64,000 bases of DNA from an uncultured Anaerolineae bacterium (GCA_903908605.1 CAIVSQ010000575.1:25279-89278), one strand, 5' to 3'; counted from the first letter of the stretch, positions 1 through 7,809 are shown. The notes: a model not told the origin generated them from the sequence alone. Made by a program: numbers and translations.

Positions 1-312
1 CTGGCGCCGGAGCAGGTGCGCGTGATCCCGATTACAGATGGACAGAATGAGTATGCTGCACAGTTGGCTGCCCAATTAAAGGAACAGGGTATTCGGGCAA
101 GCGCCGATTTGAACTCTGAGCGCATGAATGCCAAGATACGCAGCGCACAGCTGGTGAAGACGCCCTATATGTTGGTGGTTGGCGAAAACGAGCGCACAGC
201 CGGGACGGTTTCGCTGCGCGGTCGTGATGGCAGCCAGAAGAACAATATCCCGTTTGAAGAGTTTATTGCGCAGGTCAAGGCGCGCATCGCGACGCGTTCC
301 AGTGAACTATAA
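1..312 (+). CDS. thrS: Threonyl-tRNA synthetase, C-terminal end (partial)
   Basis: The reading frame is open from the first base, so the gene begins upstream of the window. The visible 103 residues are the anticodon-binding domain of class II synthetases: a LAPEQVRVIPI strand, a helix, and the strand-loop LVKTPYMLVVGENE followed by VSLRGRDG. This domain recognises the threonine tRNA anticodon in the cytoplasm. The domain end and C-terminal helix (EFIAQVKARI) match the usual end of ThrS, so the stop is natural. A perfect palindrome that can act as terminator follows 28 bases later. ThrS commonly lies just upstream of infC; here pfkA is inserted between them in the opposite direction. Confidence 0.95.
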   Translation: MAPEQVRVIPITDGQNEYAAQLAAQLKEQGIRASADLNSERMNAKIRSAQLVKTPYMLVVGENERTAGTVSLRGRDGSQKNNIPFEEFIAQVKARIATRSSEL

Positions 313-340
313 GAACTTCTTTCCTGAGTTTTGATTAATG

Positions 341-376
341 ACAACAGCCCGCCTCGTTAACGAGGCGGGCTGTTGT
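341..376. terminator. Bidirectional terminator between thrS and pfkA
   Basis: This is a perfect 36-base palindrome. Its 16-base arm reads ACAACAGCCCGCCTCG and the centre is TTAA. It lies between the convergent ends of thrS and pfkA and has no strong T-run on either side, so its efficiency is uncertain, but its position fits a shared transcription stop. Confidence 0.75.
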
Positions 377-401
377 GAATTTAATTGAGTTGGTGGGTGG
401 A

Positions 402-1517
402 TCAACCGAAAGAAATGCCCAGGTCGAGAGCAGTAAGTACGATGTCTGAATCCATCGGGACCATTTTCATCTTGCCTATGGCTTCCTCAATTGGGACGTA
501 CTTGACGTGTGGCGGATCCAGGGCGACCATGACACCGGCCTGGCCTTCTTCAAGCCCGCGCACGGCCGCGGCGCCGAAGCGCAGGGCGGTTAAGCGGTCG
601 AATGAGGTGGGCGAGCCACCACGCAACAAGTGTCCGAGGACTACCAGGCGTGTTTCCTTGCCCGAAATAGCATGGATTTCAGCCGCGACTTTTTCGCCGA
701 CACCACCCAGGCGTTCGGCTCGCCCGGCTTCATGTTCTACAACCGAAGCGCCACCACCGATTGTTGTTGCGCCTTCGGCGACAACTACAATGGTAAAGTG
801 ATTGCCTCGTTGTTCGCGTTCCTTGATTTTTTCGATCACCTTATGGATGTCATAGGGGTGTTCAGGGATAAGAATTACGTCAGCCGAGCCAGAAACCCCG
901 GCATGCAGGGCGATCCATCCTGCGTAGCGGCCCATCACCTCAACGACCATAACGCGCCCGTGCGAGGCAGCGGTAGAGTGCAGGCGGTCGAGCGATTCTG
1001 TGGCGAAACCGACGGCAGTGTCAAAGCCGAAGGTTACATCTGTTTTATCCAGGTCGTTGTCAATGGTCTTGGGGACAGCGATCAGTCGCAGACCTTTTTT
1101 AGCGAGTACGCTGGAAATAGCCAGTGATCCATCGCCGCCGACAGAGATCAGGGCGTCAATGTGGTGCAAGCGGAAGGCGCGAACAATTTCATCGCTGCGG
1201 TCAACTTCTTCCACGCTGCCATCGGCCAGGGTAATGGGGTATTTCAACGGGTTGTTGCGGTTGCTGGTGCCAAGGATGGTACCGCCCAGGTGGGTTATGC
1301 CGCTGACTCGTTCGCGGGTGAGCGGCATAAGGCCGCCAGACGGATATTCTTCGGGCAAGAGCAGGCCATGAAAGCCGTCACGAACGCCGTATACTTCCCA
1401 TCCGCGCTTGATGGCGGATAGGGCAGCGGCGCGGATGACAGCGTTTAGCCCGGGGGCATCACCGCCGCCGGTGCTGATTGCAATTTTCTTGATGGGTGTA
1501 TTAATAATTGGTGCCAT
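402..1517 (-). CDS. pfkA: 6-phosphofructokinase, phosphoryl donor uncertain (ATP or PPi)
   Basis: It phosphorylates fructose 6-phosphate in glycolysis. Length (371 aa) fits the PfkA family. Visible motifs are the donor-binding loop GGGDAPGLN (17-25), GGDGS (127-131), the catalytic PKTIDND (149-155) and the sugar-phosphate loop MGRYAGWIAL (about 195-204). The Gly in GGDGS is the residue associated with ATP use, while the Lys in PKTIDND is typical of PPi-dependent and mixed-lineage enzymes, so the donor cannot be settled from sequence. The start is ATG with a GGAG about 9 bases upstream. It is transcribed convergently with thrS and divergently from infC. A TATAAT-like box lies at 1621-1626 on the minus strand without a good -35. 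Confidence 0.93.
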   Translation of the reverse strand: MAPIINTPIKKIAISTGGGDAPGLNAVIRAAALSAIKRGWEVYGVRDGFHGLLLPEEYPSGGLMPLTRERVSGITHLGGTILGTSNRNNPLKYPITLADGSVEEVDRSDEIVRAFRLHHIDALISVGGDGSLAISSVLAKKGLRLIAVPKTIDNDLDKTDVTFGFDTAVGFATESLDRLHSTAASHGRVMVVEVMGRYAGWIALHAGVSGSADVILIPEHPYDIHKVIEKIKEREQRGNHFTIVVVAEGATTIGGGASVVEHEAGRAERLGGVGEKVAAEIHAISGKETRLVVLGHLLRGGSPTSFDRLTALRFGAAAVRGLEEGQAGVMVALDPPHVKYVPIEEAIGKMKMVPMDSDIVLTALDLGISFG

Positions 1518-1940
1518 GATAATTCTCCATACGGTGCGATTGAATTCGCAGTGAATAACCGGCCCTGTGGGGGGGGATTCCCGTTGGCCCGGATTGTATA
1601 TATTGTTTATACAGCATACGATTATAGTACGAAATCGAGCACGAAGCGTAATGTGCAGGCTGCTTATGGTTTCTTTTGGTATTTATGAGTACCTGGCTAT
1701 CGGTTCATCTTTCCCTGCAGGGTTTTGACTGCCAGTGAGCTGTTCTAGCATGGCTCATTGTCGGGGAACCGGAATTCGTTGTTTGGCATTATTACAGCTC
1801 TGTTGAATATGCTTTAGATTAACGCTCTGATTGTTGTATACTATCTGTACGTGTACACTAAATTTTGCGATATAACCTGACTTGTCGATCCTGTAAAAAT
1901 CGAATCAGAACGAAATTTTACAGCGATTCGGTTAAATAGT

Positions 1941-1969
1941 TTGACGCAACTGGGTGTATGTGGTATTAT
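1941..1969 (+). promoter_or_regulatory. Sigma-70-type promoter of infC-rpmI-rplT
   Basis: A -35 TTGACG (1941-1946) and a -10 TATTAT (1964-1969) are separated by exactly 17 bases. The predicted start of transcription is near 1976, giving a leader of about 55 bases before the infC start, which contains a hairpin and the ribosome binding site. Confidence 0.75.
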
Positions 1970-1982
1970 CCATCCGCTCAAA

Positions 1983-2003
1983 AGCCAGCCTGTGGGGCTG
2001 GTT
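1983..2003 (+). promoter_or_regulatory. Leader hairpin upstream of the infC ribosome binding site
   Basis: Arm agccagcc (1983-1990) pairs with ggctggtt (1996-2003), with one G-U pair and a 5-base loop. It ends 15 bases before the AAGGAG at 2019. Its position in a short 5' leader suggests a role in infC expression, but no known regulatory family was recognised. Confidence 0.45.
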
Positions 2004-2030
2004 ACGTGTTATTAGTTGAAGGAGACACAT

Positions 2031-2573
2031 ATAGTCGACCAAGAGTTTCGAGTAAATGAGGCCATCCGTGTTCCGGAAGTGCGCTTGATCGGCCCTGCCG
2101 GCGAGAACGTGGGTGTCGTGGCGATTCGCCAGGCACTACAGATCGCCCGCGATGCCGAGCTAGACCTTGTGGAAGTCTCGCCGAACGCTGCCCCGCCTGT
2201 GTGCAGGGTTCTCGATTTTGGCAAGTTTCTTTATGAGCGCGAAAAGAAGGATCGCGAAGCAAAGAAGGCCCAGGTCAAAATTGAAGTCAAGGAAATCCGC
2301 CTGCGACCAAAGACCAATGAAGCCCACCGCGGTTTCAAGGTGGATGATGCTCGCCGCTGGCTGAACCAAGGCCATAAAGTGCGCGTGACCATCAAGTTCC
2401 GTGGACGAGAAATGGATTATCCAGAAATCGCGTTGGAAGATTTGCGCGAGATCGCCCAGTCCCTGGCGGATGTGAGCGTTATTGAACAGGCTCCCATGAT
2501 GGAAGGTCGCACAATGTTGGTTGTGTTAGGCCCCGCCAAGGCAAAGCCTGTTAAGGAAGCCAAGGCCGAGTAA
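2031..2573 (+). CDS. infC: Translation initiation factor IF-3 (probable AUA start)
   Basis: IF-3 binds the 30S subunit, checks the initiator tRNA-start codon match and prevents premature 50S joining. The N-terminal domain runs from FRVNEAIRVPEVRLI to LDFGKFLYE; a lysine-rich linker (EREKKDREAKK) leads to the C-terminal domain (KEIRLRPKTNEAH through MEGRTMLVVLGP). There is no ATG near the family's N-terminus. The only in-frame common start, TTG at 2016, lies upstream of the ribosome binding site AAGGAG (2019-2024) and cannot use it. Six bases after that site comes ATA (2031-2033), giving a 180-residue protein of normal length. E. coli infC uses AUU and is autoregulated through it; the same logic is inferred here. 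Confidence 0.93.
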   Translation: MVDQEFRVNEAIRVPEVRLIGPAGENVGVVAIRQALQIARDAELDLVEVSPNAAPPVCRVLDFGKFLYEREKKDREAKKAQVKIEVKEIRLRPKTNEAHRGFKVDDARRWLNQGHKVRVTIKFRGREMDYPEIALEDLREIAQSLADVSVIEQAPMMEGRTMLVVLGPAKAKPVKEAKAE

Positions 2574-2580
2574 TCAAACC

Positions 2581-2667
2581 ATCAGGCCTGATGTGGAAAA
2601 AGCCGTTTTACGGCTTGAAGTACGTCTCCATACAAAGGTGAAACCCCCGCGGGTGGTAGATACCTCC
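2581..2667 (+). promoter_or_regulatory. Structured RNA between infC and rpmI
   Basis: The 126-base gap holds a palindrome atcaggcctgat (2581-2592), a hairpin with arms aagccg/cggctt (2600-2605, 2611-2616) and a second stem GGTGGT/ACCTCC (2652-2657, 2662-2667, one mismatch) about 17 bases before the rpmI ribosome binding site. Ribosomal protein L20 represses this operon by binding mRNA in other bacteria; whether this is such a site is inference. Confidence 0.4.
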
Positions 2668-2699
2668 GTGGTTAATTTGTCTGAAAGGAGTAAGCCGCT

Positions 2700-2927
2700 G
2701 TGCCCCAAAAGCAGAGATCCGGGAAGTTCAAGCTCAAGACCCATAAGGCGACGTCGAAGCGTTTTCGCCTGACCGCGTCAGGGCTGTTGGTACGTACGAA
2801 GGGTGGCAAGAGCCATTTACGCCGCCATACTTCAAAGCGTACCAAAGCGCAGTTCCTCGAGATGGTGCCCGTCAATGGACGTGGTATTATCAAGCGCATT
2901 CGTCGTTTAGTGCCGAATATTAAGTAG
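2700..2927 (+). CDS. rpmI: 50S ribosomal protein L35
   Basis: L35 is a small basic protein of the large ribosomal subunit. The family core FKLKTHKATSKRF is at residues 10-22, followed by TASGLLVRTKGGKSHLRRHTSKR. At 75 residues it is about ten longer than usual because of the N-terminal MPQKQRSGK and a C-terminal tail. Start is GTG with AAAGGAG at 2684-2690, nine bases upstream. It lies between infC and rplT in the classical order. Confidence 0.97.
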   Translation: MPQKQRSGKFKLKTHKATSKRFRLTASGLLVRTKGGKSHLRRHTSKRTKAQFLEMVPVNGRGIIKRIRRLVPNIK

Positions 2928-2958
2928 GCGATCGTATCCGTTTTTTCATTTGCGGCTA

Positions 2959-3019
2959 CCGGGTGTATGCAACTGGCAGCAAGGGTGCTCTCGACGTGAG
3001 ACCCTTCACCGACGCCCGG
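2959..3019 (+). promoter_or_regulatory. Two-stem RNA element before rplT
   Basis: An outer stem pairs ccgggtg (2959-2965) with cgcccgg (3013-3019). Inside it, aagggt-g-ctc (2981-2990) pairs with gag-accctt (2998-3006). The rplT ribosome binding site lies eight bases downstream. The nested stems directly before the L20 gene suggest a feedback site, by analogy with L20 binding its own mRNA in other bacteria. Confidence 0.45.
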
Positions 3020-3042
3020 AGGTTTGCAGGAGGTTTTGAAAC

Positions 3043-3387
3043 ATGCGTGTAAAAGGTGGTCCGCAAGGACATCTGCGCCACAAAAAAGTATTAAAGATTA
3101 CCAAGGGTCAGCGTGGTACACGCCATTTCCTCTTTAAGCGCGCCAGCGAGGCGATGCTTAAGAGCATGTGGTATGCGACCCGCGACCGCCGCGTGCGCAA
3201 ACGAGATCTGCGCAAGCTGTGGATTGCCCGTATCAACGCTGCAGCCCGCCTGAATGGCATCAGCTACAGCCGCCTTGTTTCTGCGATGAAGAAGGCGAAC
3301 ATAACCCTCAATCGCAAAATGCTGGCCGACTTGGCCGTGCGCGATCCGCAGGCTTTTGCCGCGGTTGTGGCCCAAGCGAACAGCTAA
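3043..3387 (+). CDS. rplT: 50S ribosomal protein L20
   Basis: L20 is an early-assembly protein of the large subunit that binds 23S rRNA and, in several bacteria, represses the infC-rpmI-rplT mRNA. The sequence shows the basic N-terminal extension ([15 protein letters not shown]) and the globular RNA-binding core ([34 protein letters not shown]). Length 114 aa is normal. ATG is preceded by GCAGGAGG (about 8 bases). It closes the translation operon; a strong terminator follows. Confidence 0.98.
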   Translation: MRVKGGPQGHLRHKKVLKITKGQRGTRHFLFKRASEAMLKSMWYATRDRRVRKRDLRKLWIARINAAARLNGISYSRLVSAMKKANITLNRKMLADLAVRDPQAFAAVVAQANS

Positions 3388-3410
3388 GAAATCAGCGTTT
3401 CAATTGCATA

Positions 3411-3447
3411 AAAGACTGGCGGAGAACTTCCCGCCAGTCTTTTTCTT
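3411..3447 (+). terminator. Rho-independent terminator of infC-rpmI-rplT
   Basis: The 12-base arm aaagactggcgg (3411-3422) pairs with ccgccagtcttt (3431-3442) around an 8-base loop, followed by a T-rich tract (TCTTTTTCTTTT). It lies 23 bases after the rplT stop. Confidence 0.9.
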
Positions 3448-3556
3448 TTACCGGTGTGTTTCACAAGCTTTATATAATCTTTGTGCTGACTTTACAGATT
3501 CTTCATGTGCTGGCGCTATGATGAAAGTAATTCACCAGGAAATGGAGATTATAAAA

Positions 3557-3898
3557 ATGACCAAGTATTGGAAGTGGTTTGCGGGTATTGCTTTGGGGCT
3601 GGTTTTATTATTCGGAGGCTATTTACTTTGGTTGGTGTTCCCTGTCATCGGCAATGGCTACGGGATGATGGGCGGTGGGCACAGGCTGATCGGCGGCTTC
3701 GGTTTACCCCTGGTTGGCATGGGGCTTATGTGGATCATTCCTGTTGGAGTGTTCGTGCTGCTGCTTATAGGCGCTGCCTGGTTAGGGAGAAAGTCTCTTG
3801 GCCAGAAAATCACGCCTGGCTCGATGTGCCCGGCTTGTGGGCAGGAGATTCAGGCTGAATGGACAACCTGCCCGCACTGTGCAACCGCGCTGATTTAA
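3557..3898 (+). CDS. Small membrane protein with C-terminal zinc ribbon
   Basis: About 113 residues. Two hydrophobic segments (roughly residues 7-27, IALGLVLLFGGYLLWLVF region, and 47-72, LVGMGLMWIIPVGVFVLLLIG region) enclose a Gly/Met-rich loop (YGMMGGGH). The C-terminus carries two CxxC pairs, CPACGQ and CPHC, spaced as in a single zinc-ribbon. Start at 3557 is chosen because GGAG (3544-3547) lies nine bases upstream; two ATGs at 3518 and 3521 lack a site. A TATAAT at 3473-3478 may be the -10 box. Function unknown; membrane location is inferred. It stands alone between two terminators. Confidence 0.75.
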   Translation: MTKYWKWFAGIALGLVLLFGGYLLWLVFPVIGNGYGMMGGGHRLIGGFGLPLVGMGLMWIIPVGVFVLLLIGAAWLGRKSLGQKITPGSMCPACGQEIQAEWTTCPHCATALI

Positions 3899-3941
3899 GC
3901 AGGTGTCTTGGATTATTCATGTAAGGTTCGGTATTTCTTTG

Positions 3942-3981
3942 AAAAAGCCAGGTTGGGAAATTTTTCCCGACCTGGCTTTTT
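3942..3981. terminator. Bidirectional terminator shared by the zinc-ribbon gene and radA
   Basis: AAAAAGCCAGGTtGGGAAA pairs with TTTCCCgACCTGGCTTTTT through a tiny loop, with A-run and T-run flanks, so it can act on both strands. It lies between the convergent ends of the two genes. Confidence 0.9.
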
Positions 3982-4098
3982 GATTTCATTCATCCGCTTG
4001 GGGCGATGGCCTCAACCAACGCTGACAGCTGTTGAAGCTCATATCAACTAATGGGGTGTTCGAAGAATGGGGTCAAAAATTATACCGTTTTGTGTAAA

Positions 4099-5520
4099 TC
4101 AATCGGATGCCTTTGGCTTGCTGGCAGCCTTTTGTTCAACGGCGAAGGCAACTTCGAGCGCCTGGTAGATGGAGCGCACTTCTATGATATGGATATTCTC
4201 CGGCCAGGGTTCGGCTTTGCGGAGACGCTTGGGCACGATGGCGGTTTTAAAGCCGAGTTTTTGGGCTTCACGCAAGCGCACAGGCATTTGTCCTGGCAGA
4301 CGCAGCTCACCCGCCAGTCCGATTTCGCCAATCAGAACACAGTCGGCACGGACGGGAAGATCGCGCATGGATGAGACAATCGCGGTGGTGATGGCCAGGT
4401 CGGCGGCGGGTTCATCGATTTTCAGTCCACCGACTACATTGACAAAGATGTCCTGTTCCCCCAGTTTGACGCCGACACGGCGGGTGAGGACAGCCGCGAG
4501 CATAAGCAAGCGGTTGTAATCGACCCCATTGGGGGTGCGGCGAGCATTGCCAAACTGGGCGGCAGATGTCAATCCCTGGACTTCGACCAACAGGGGACGG
4601 GTGCCTTCCATGGTTACTGCGATGGCGGAGCCAGGGGCGTTTACCATGCGCTCAGCCAGGAAAGCCTCAGATGGGTTGGTGATTTCGGCCAGGCCACGTT
4701 CCCGCATTTCAAAAACACCTACTTCGGCGGTAGCGCCAAATCGGTTCTTGACGGAGCGAAGCAGGCGATAGGCCTGGAAACGATCGCCTTCCAGGTACAA
4801 AACGGTATCTACAATATGTTCCAAAACACGTGGTCCGGCGATGACGCCTTCCTTGGTAACGTGACCGATGGCGAAGACGGAAACGCCGCTGGATTTGGCC
4901 AGTTCACGAAGCTGTGATGAACATTCGCGCACCTGGGTAACGGACCCGGCCGAGGAATCGAGTTCTGGCAGGTAGACGGTCTGGATGGAGTCAACGATCA
5001 ATATGGCTGGGCGCACTTCCCTGTTGTGGTCGAGGATGGTGCTAAGGTTGGTCTCGGTGACCAGGTAGAGGTTTTCGGGCAGGCTGGCGCCATTTTCCAA
5101 CAGGCGATCGGCTCGCATCTTAATTTGTCGTTCAGACTCTTCGCCCGAGACGTATAGCACGCCCCGGGTCTTGGCCATTTCCATGGCCAGCTGGAGCATA
5201 AGTGTGGACTTGCCGATGCCAGGGTCGCCGCCGACCAGGATGATTGAGCCGGGCACGATGCCGCCGCCGAGGACGCGTGAAAACTCGCTGATCGGAACGG
5301 GCATTCGCGGTTCTGGGTCGGTAGCAATATCGCCGATACGACGGGGCGAGGTGCGACCGGTTAGCCCACGCGAAGCATTGGGGGAACGGGCGGGCGCTTC
5401 TTCCTGGATGATTTCTTCAACCATGCTGCTGAATGAGCCGCACTGCGGGCATTTTCCCATGTAAGAGGCAGAAACGCGTCCACATTGTTGGCAGATAAAG
5501 CGGGAATGGGTTTTGGGCAT
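4099..5520 (-). CDS. radA: DNA repair protein RadA
   Basis: RadA is a RecA-like, DnaB-type helicase that helps branch migration during recombinational repair. Visible in order: an N-terminal zinc finger (C10, C13, C24, C27), Walker A GGDPGIGKST (97-106), a Walker B-like LIVDSIQT (174-181), the family signature KNRFG (258-262), and a C-terminal Lon-protease-like domain (VNVVGGLKIDEPAADLA, GEIGLAGELR). Length 473 aa is slightly above the usual 450-460. The ATG is preceded by AGGAG seven to eight bases upstream. It is monocistronic. Confidence 0.97.
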   Translation of the reverse strand: MPKTHSRFICQQCGRVSASYMGKCPQCGSFSSMVEEIIQEEAPARSPNASRGLTGRTSPRRIGDIATDPEPRMPVPISEFSRVLGGGIVPGSIILVGGDPGIGKSTLMLQLAMEMAKTRGVLYVSGEESERQIKMRADRLLENGASLPENLYLVTETNLSTILDHNREVRPAILIVDSIQTVYLPELDSSAGSVTQVRECSSQLRELAKSSGVSVFAIGHVTKEGVIAGPRVLEHIVDTVLYLEGDRFQAYRLLRSVKNRFGATAEVGVFEMRERGLAEITNPSEAFLAERMVNAPGSAIAVTMEGTRPLLVEVQGLTSAAQFGNARRTPNGVDYNRLLMLAAVLTRRVGVKLGEQDIFVNVVGGLKIDEPAADLAITTAIVSSMRDLPVRADCVLIGEIGLAGELRLPGQMPVRLREAQKLGFKTAIVPKRLRKAEPWPENIHIIEVRSIYQALEVAFAVEQKAASKPKASD

Positions 5521-5884
5521 GTTGTTACTCCTAAAAGCCGGCTCGGTTTTAGATAATTCTTAAGCGCGGATGGTTGCTTTATTATACATTTGTTCTAATT
5601 GTTGTGGGCGATTATGCAACCGGTTTGGCTAGTGTGAACGTAGAGTGGAATGCGCGGAAATATGATCAAAAACCCCGGTTCAAAGAGGGTTGAATGAGCA
5701 AAAAGACGACAATATGCATGTTTAATGGGATTTGTGGGGTAAGCATAGGGTAGGCATAGGGTAAGCGTCAAGTATTGTTTTTGGTTTTGAGTAAAATAGA
5801 GTTACAAGCGTTTCTCTTCTCCTCCTTTGAAAAGAGAGCCGGGGTCGGCGTCCCCGGCTCTCTCGATTCCTGTACAGGTCGGTT
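5521..5884. other. Intergenic region between radA and azlD
   Basis: No gene is seen. The left part is the radA 5' region, with a minus-strand TATAAT at 5586-5581 lacking a good -35. A short imperfect tandem repeat (gcatagggta units) lies at about 5743-5768. The azlCD terminator is at the right end. Confidence 0.6.
5830..5862 (-). terminator. Terminator of azlCD
   Basis: An 11-base perfect arm GAGAGCCGGGG (5834-5844) pairs with CCCCGGCTCTC (5852-5862). On the minus strand the stem is followed by TTTTC. It lies just past the azlD stop. Confidence 0.8.
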
Positions 5885-6199
5885 TTATAGCCAGATTTTG
5901 AGGATCCAGAAGGCGGCCATGCCTGCGGCGATGGTGACCAGGACGTTGCGGGTACGGAAGGCAACCAGGGTGGCGACCAGCCCGGCCAGCAAGCGTGGGT
6001 TGGCCAGGGTTGTTATGAATGAGCCGTTGGTGAATAATAGTTCTGGTGCAATGATGGCGCTGAGTACCGCGATAGGTACAAAGCGCAGTGTGCGCTGAAG
6101 GGGGCGAGGCAGGTTTATTTTTTCAAGCAGCAAAATAAAGCTGAAGCGGGTCAGGAAGGTGAGCGTTCCAAGAACGACCATGATGATCCAGATATTCAT
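5885..6199 (-). CDS. azlD: AzlD-family branched-chain amino acid exporter subunit
   Basis: A 104-residue membrane protein with about four hydrophobic helices. The N-terminal TFLTRFSFILLLEK and the later LRFVPIAVLSAIIAPEL are typical of AzlD, the small partner of AzlC in exporting branched-chain amino acids or their analogues. Its start overlaps the azlC stop by ATGA (6196-6199), showing translational coupling. Confidence 0.9.
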   Translation of the reverse strand: MNIWIIMVVLGTLTFLTRFSFILLLEKINLPRPLQRTLRFVPIAVLSAIIAPELLFTNGSFITTLANPRLLAGLVATLVAFRTRNVLVTIAAGMAAFWILKIWL

Positions 6200-6885
6200 T
6201 TTTTATCACTCCACAAGCCAGCAGCGATGCCGATAAACGCAGAAAGGATCAATCCGAGCTTGAGCGGTAGCCCGAAGAAGATCAATGCGCACAGGCTGGC
6301 AACTGCCGCGGTGATAAAGCCGGCCGTATCCCTGAGACCAGGCACAACCAGGGCAATAAAGGTCAGTGGAAGGAAAAAATCCAATTCCCACGAGGCTGGG
6401 ATCTGCGCCCCCAAGAAGATGCCAACTGCGGTACTTAACTGCCAGGATGACCAGAGGGTTAGGCCAGAGCCCAACAGGTGCCAGTGCTTATGAGTCAGGT
6501 CACCTTCGCGTTGGTAGTGGACAATACTAACCGCGTAGGCTTCGTCGGTGAGCAGGTAAGCCAGTACGGCTTTCCACTTGAGGGGTAGGTGTTTTGTATA
6601 CGGGGCAATCGAGGCGCTGTAGAGTGCATGGCGCAGGTTGATGACGAAACCGGTCAGTATGACGATCATCCCTGGAGTGACGGCACCAACCAACCTGGCA
6701 GTCATAAATTGAGCCGATCCGGCGAAAATCACCGAGGACATCGCCTGGGCATCCAGGGGACTTAAGCCTGCGTCCAAGGCCAGGATACCGTAGATCATAC
6801 CGAATGGGACGACCCCCAGCAGGATGGGTAATTCCTCGCGTACTCCGAGCCAAAATTGTTGGGTTGGTGTGGATGATGTATTCAT
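6196..6885 (-). CDS. azlC: AzlC-family branched-chain amino acid exporter subunit
   Basis: A 229-residue polytopic membrane protein. Family features are GVVPFGMIYGILALDAGLS near residues 23-41, a conserved segment FAGSAQFMTARLV, and NLRHALYSASIAPY. With AzlD it forms the LIV-E type exporter. The start ATG at 6885 has no clear ribosome binding site. It is divergent from the kinase gene at 7047. Confidence 0.92.
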   Translation of the reverse strand: MNTSSTPTQQFWLGVREELPILLGVVPFGMIYGILALDAGLSPLDAQAMSSVIFAGSAQFMTARLVGAVTPGMIVILTGFVINLRHALYSASIAPYTKHLPLKWKAVLAYLLTDEAYAVSIVHYQREGDLTHKHWHLLGSGLTLWSSWQLSTAVGIFLGAQIPASWELDFFLPLTFIALVVPGLRDTAGFITAAVASLCALIFFGLPLKLGLILSAFIGIAAGLWSDKK

Positions 6886-7046
6886 AATGACGCGCTATTA
6901 TACTCTTGAGAAGATGAAAAATGGGTAAGGATTGCACTCAGCGTCTGGCCTGCCCAGGTGCAAAAGGTGGCGCAGGATCTAGGAATGTGTGTCCTCAGGT
7001 TTTTAGTTGTAAAGTACAATAAGCCATTCTTGCTTTTGGAGGCACG

Positions 7047-7754
7047 ATGAATCCCTTCCTCGCCATGATTTTGACATTTGCCGCAGCAATGGGTTGGTTG
7101 CGTTTGATGGACCTATTCGCGCACCAGGGTTGGATTGAAAGCCGGATGAGCCGAAAAATCATCCATATTGGCACCGGTCCTATCTTTGTTTTATGTTGGT
7201 TACTATTCCCCGATGTATGGTATGCGCGTTGGCTGGCGGCACTGGTGCCCTTTGGTATCTCGGTGCAATTTGCATTGATTGGGCTTGGCATTATGAAGGA
7301 CGAAGCATCGGTCAAGGCTATGTCGCGCAGCGGAGATCCCAAGGAAATCCTGCGCGGACCACTCTATTACGGGATTATGTTCGTAATACTGACGCTGGTC
7401 TTTTGGAAGGATTCGCCAGTAGGCATGACAGCCTTGATGATGCTATGCGGTGGTGATGGCGTTGCCGATGTGGTTGGTCGTCGCTTTAAATCCCCCAAGC
7501 TGTTTCATAGCCCACAGAAATCGATCGCTGGCTCCATGGGCGTTTTTGTGGGTGGCTGGGTGATGACCATGATCATTCTGATCATTTACAGTTTCATGGG
7601 GGTTTTCAGCCTGCCATTGGATAGCTACCTTGTGCCAGTGACCTTGATTGCGTTGGTTTCAACGGTAATCGAATCACTGCCCCAGCGCGATATTGACAAT
7701 GTCACCGTGACACTGGTAGCGACGGTGATGGGTTACTTCATGTTTAAAATGTAA
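7047..7754 (+). CDS. Membrane kinase/cytidylyltransferase of the phytol/dolichol kinase family
   Basis: A 235-residue protein with about seven membrane helices. It has the family features RKIIHIGTGP (36-45), the nucleotide-binding stretch CGGDGVADVVGRRF and KSIAGSMGVFVGG, and ESLPQRDIDN near the end. Relatives use CTP to phosphorylate polyprenols or phytol, or make CDP-diacylglycerol; the short bacterial forms resemble phytol kinase VTE5/VTE6 and Sec59. The exact substrate cannot be read from sequence. GGAGG lies five to six bases before the ATG. No operon partner. Confidence 0.8.
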   Translation: MNPFLAMILTFAAAMGWLRLMDLFAHQGWIESRMSRKIIHIGTGPIFVLCWLLFPDVWYARWLAALVPFGISVQFALIGLGIMKDEASVKAMSRSGDPKEILRGPLYYGIMFVILTLVFWKDSPVGMTALMMLCGGDGVADVVGRRFKSPKLFHSPQKSIAGSMGVFVGGWVMTMIILIIYSFMGVFSLPLDSYLVPVTLIALVSTVIESLPQRDIDNVTVTLVATVMGYFMFKM

Positions 7755-7768
7755 ATCCGGGGTTTGTG

Positions 7769-7809
7769 AAAAAAATAAAGCGCGCGCGGCGGTCTACCTG
7801 CCGCGCGCG
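7769..7809 (-). terminator. Terminator overlapping the metallophosphatase stop codon
   Basis: Arm CGCGCGCGGC (7781-7790) pairs with GCCGCGCGCG (7800-7809). On the minus strand the stem is followed by TTTATTTTTTT (7769-7779), a strong Rho-independent signal. The stop codon (7794-7796) lies in the loop, and the last codons for Ala-Arg-Gly-Arg form the ascending arm. Confidence 0.9.

Larger units (their letters stand above)
1518..2030. other. Intergenic region upstream of pfkA and infC
   Basis: No gene is visible in this stretch of about 510 bases. It separates the divergent pfkA and infC. The right third holds the infC promoter, leader hairpin and ribosome binding site, annotated separately. 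On the minus strand a TATAAT (1626-1621) could serve pfkA, but no convincing -35 sits at 16-18 bases. The remainder is AT-richer than the surrounding coding DNA and shows no tRNA or repeat. Confidence 0.6.

Noticed and set aside
2016..2030. TTG start for infC
   Set aside because: It lies upstream of the AAGGAG site and cannot use it; the family N-terminus starts at the ATA.
5740..5770. Short repeats of gcatagggta as a possible regulatory array
   Set aside because: Only about two to three imperfect copies, too short and weak for an array or iteron.
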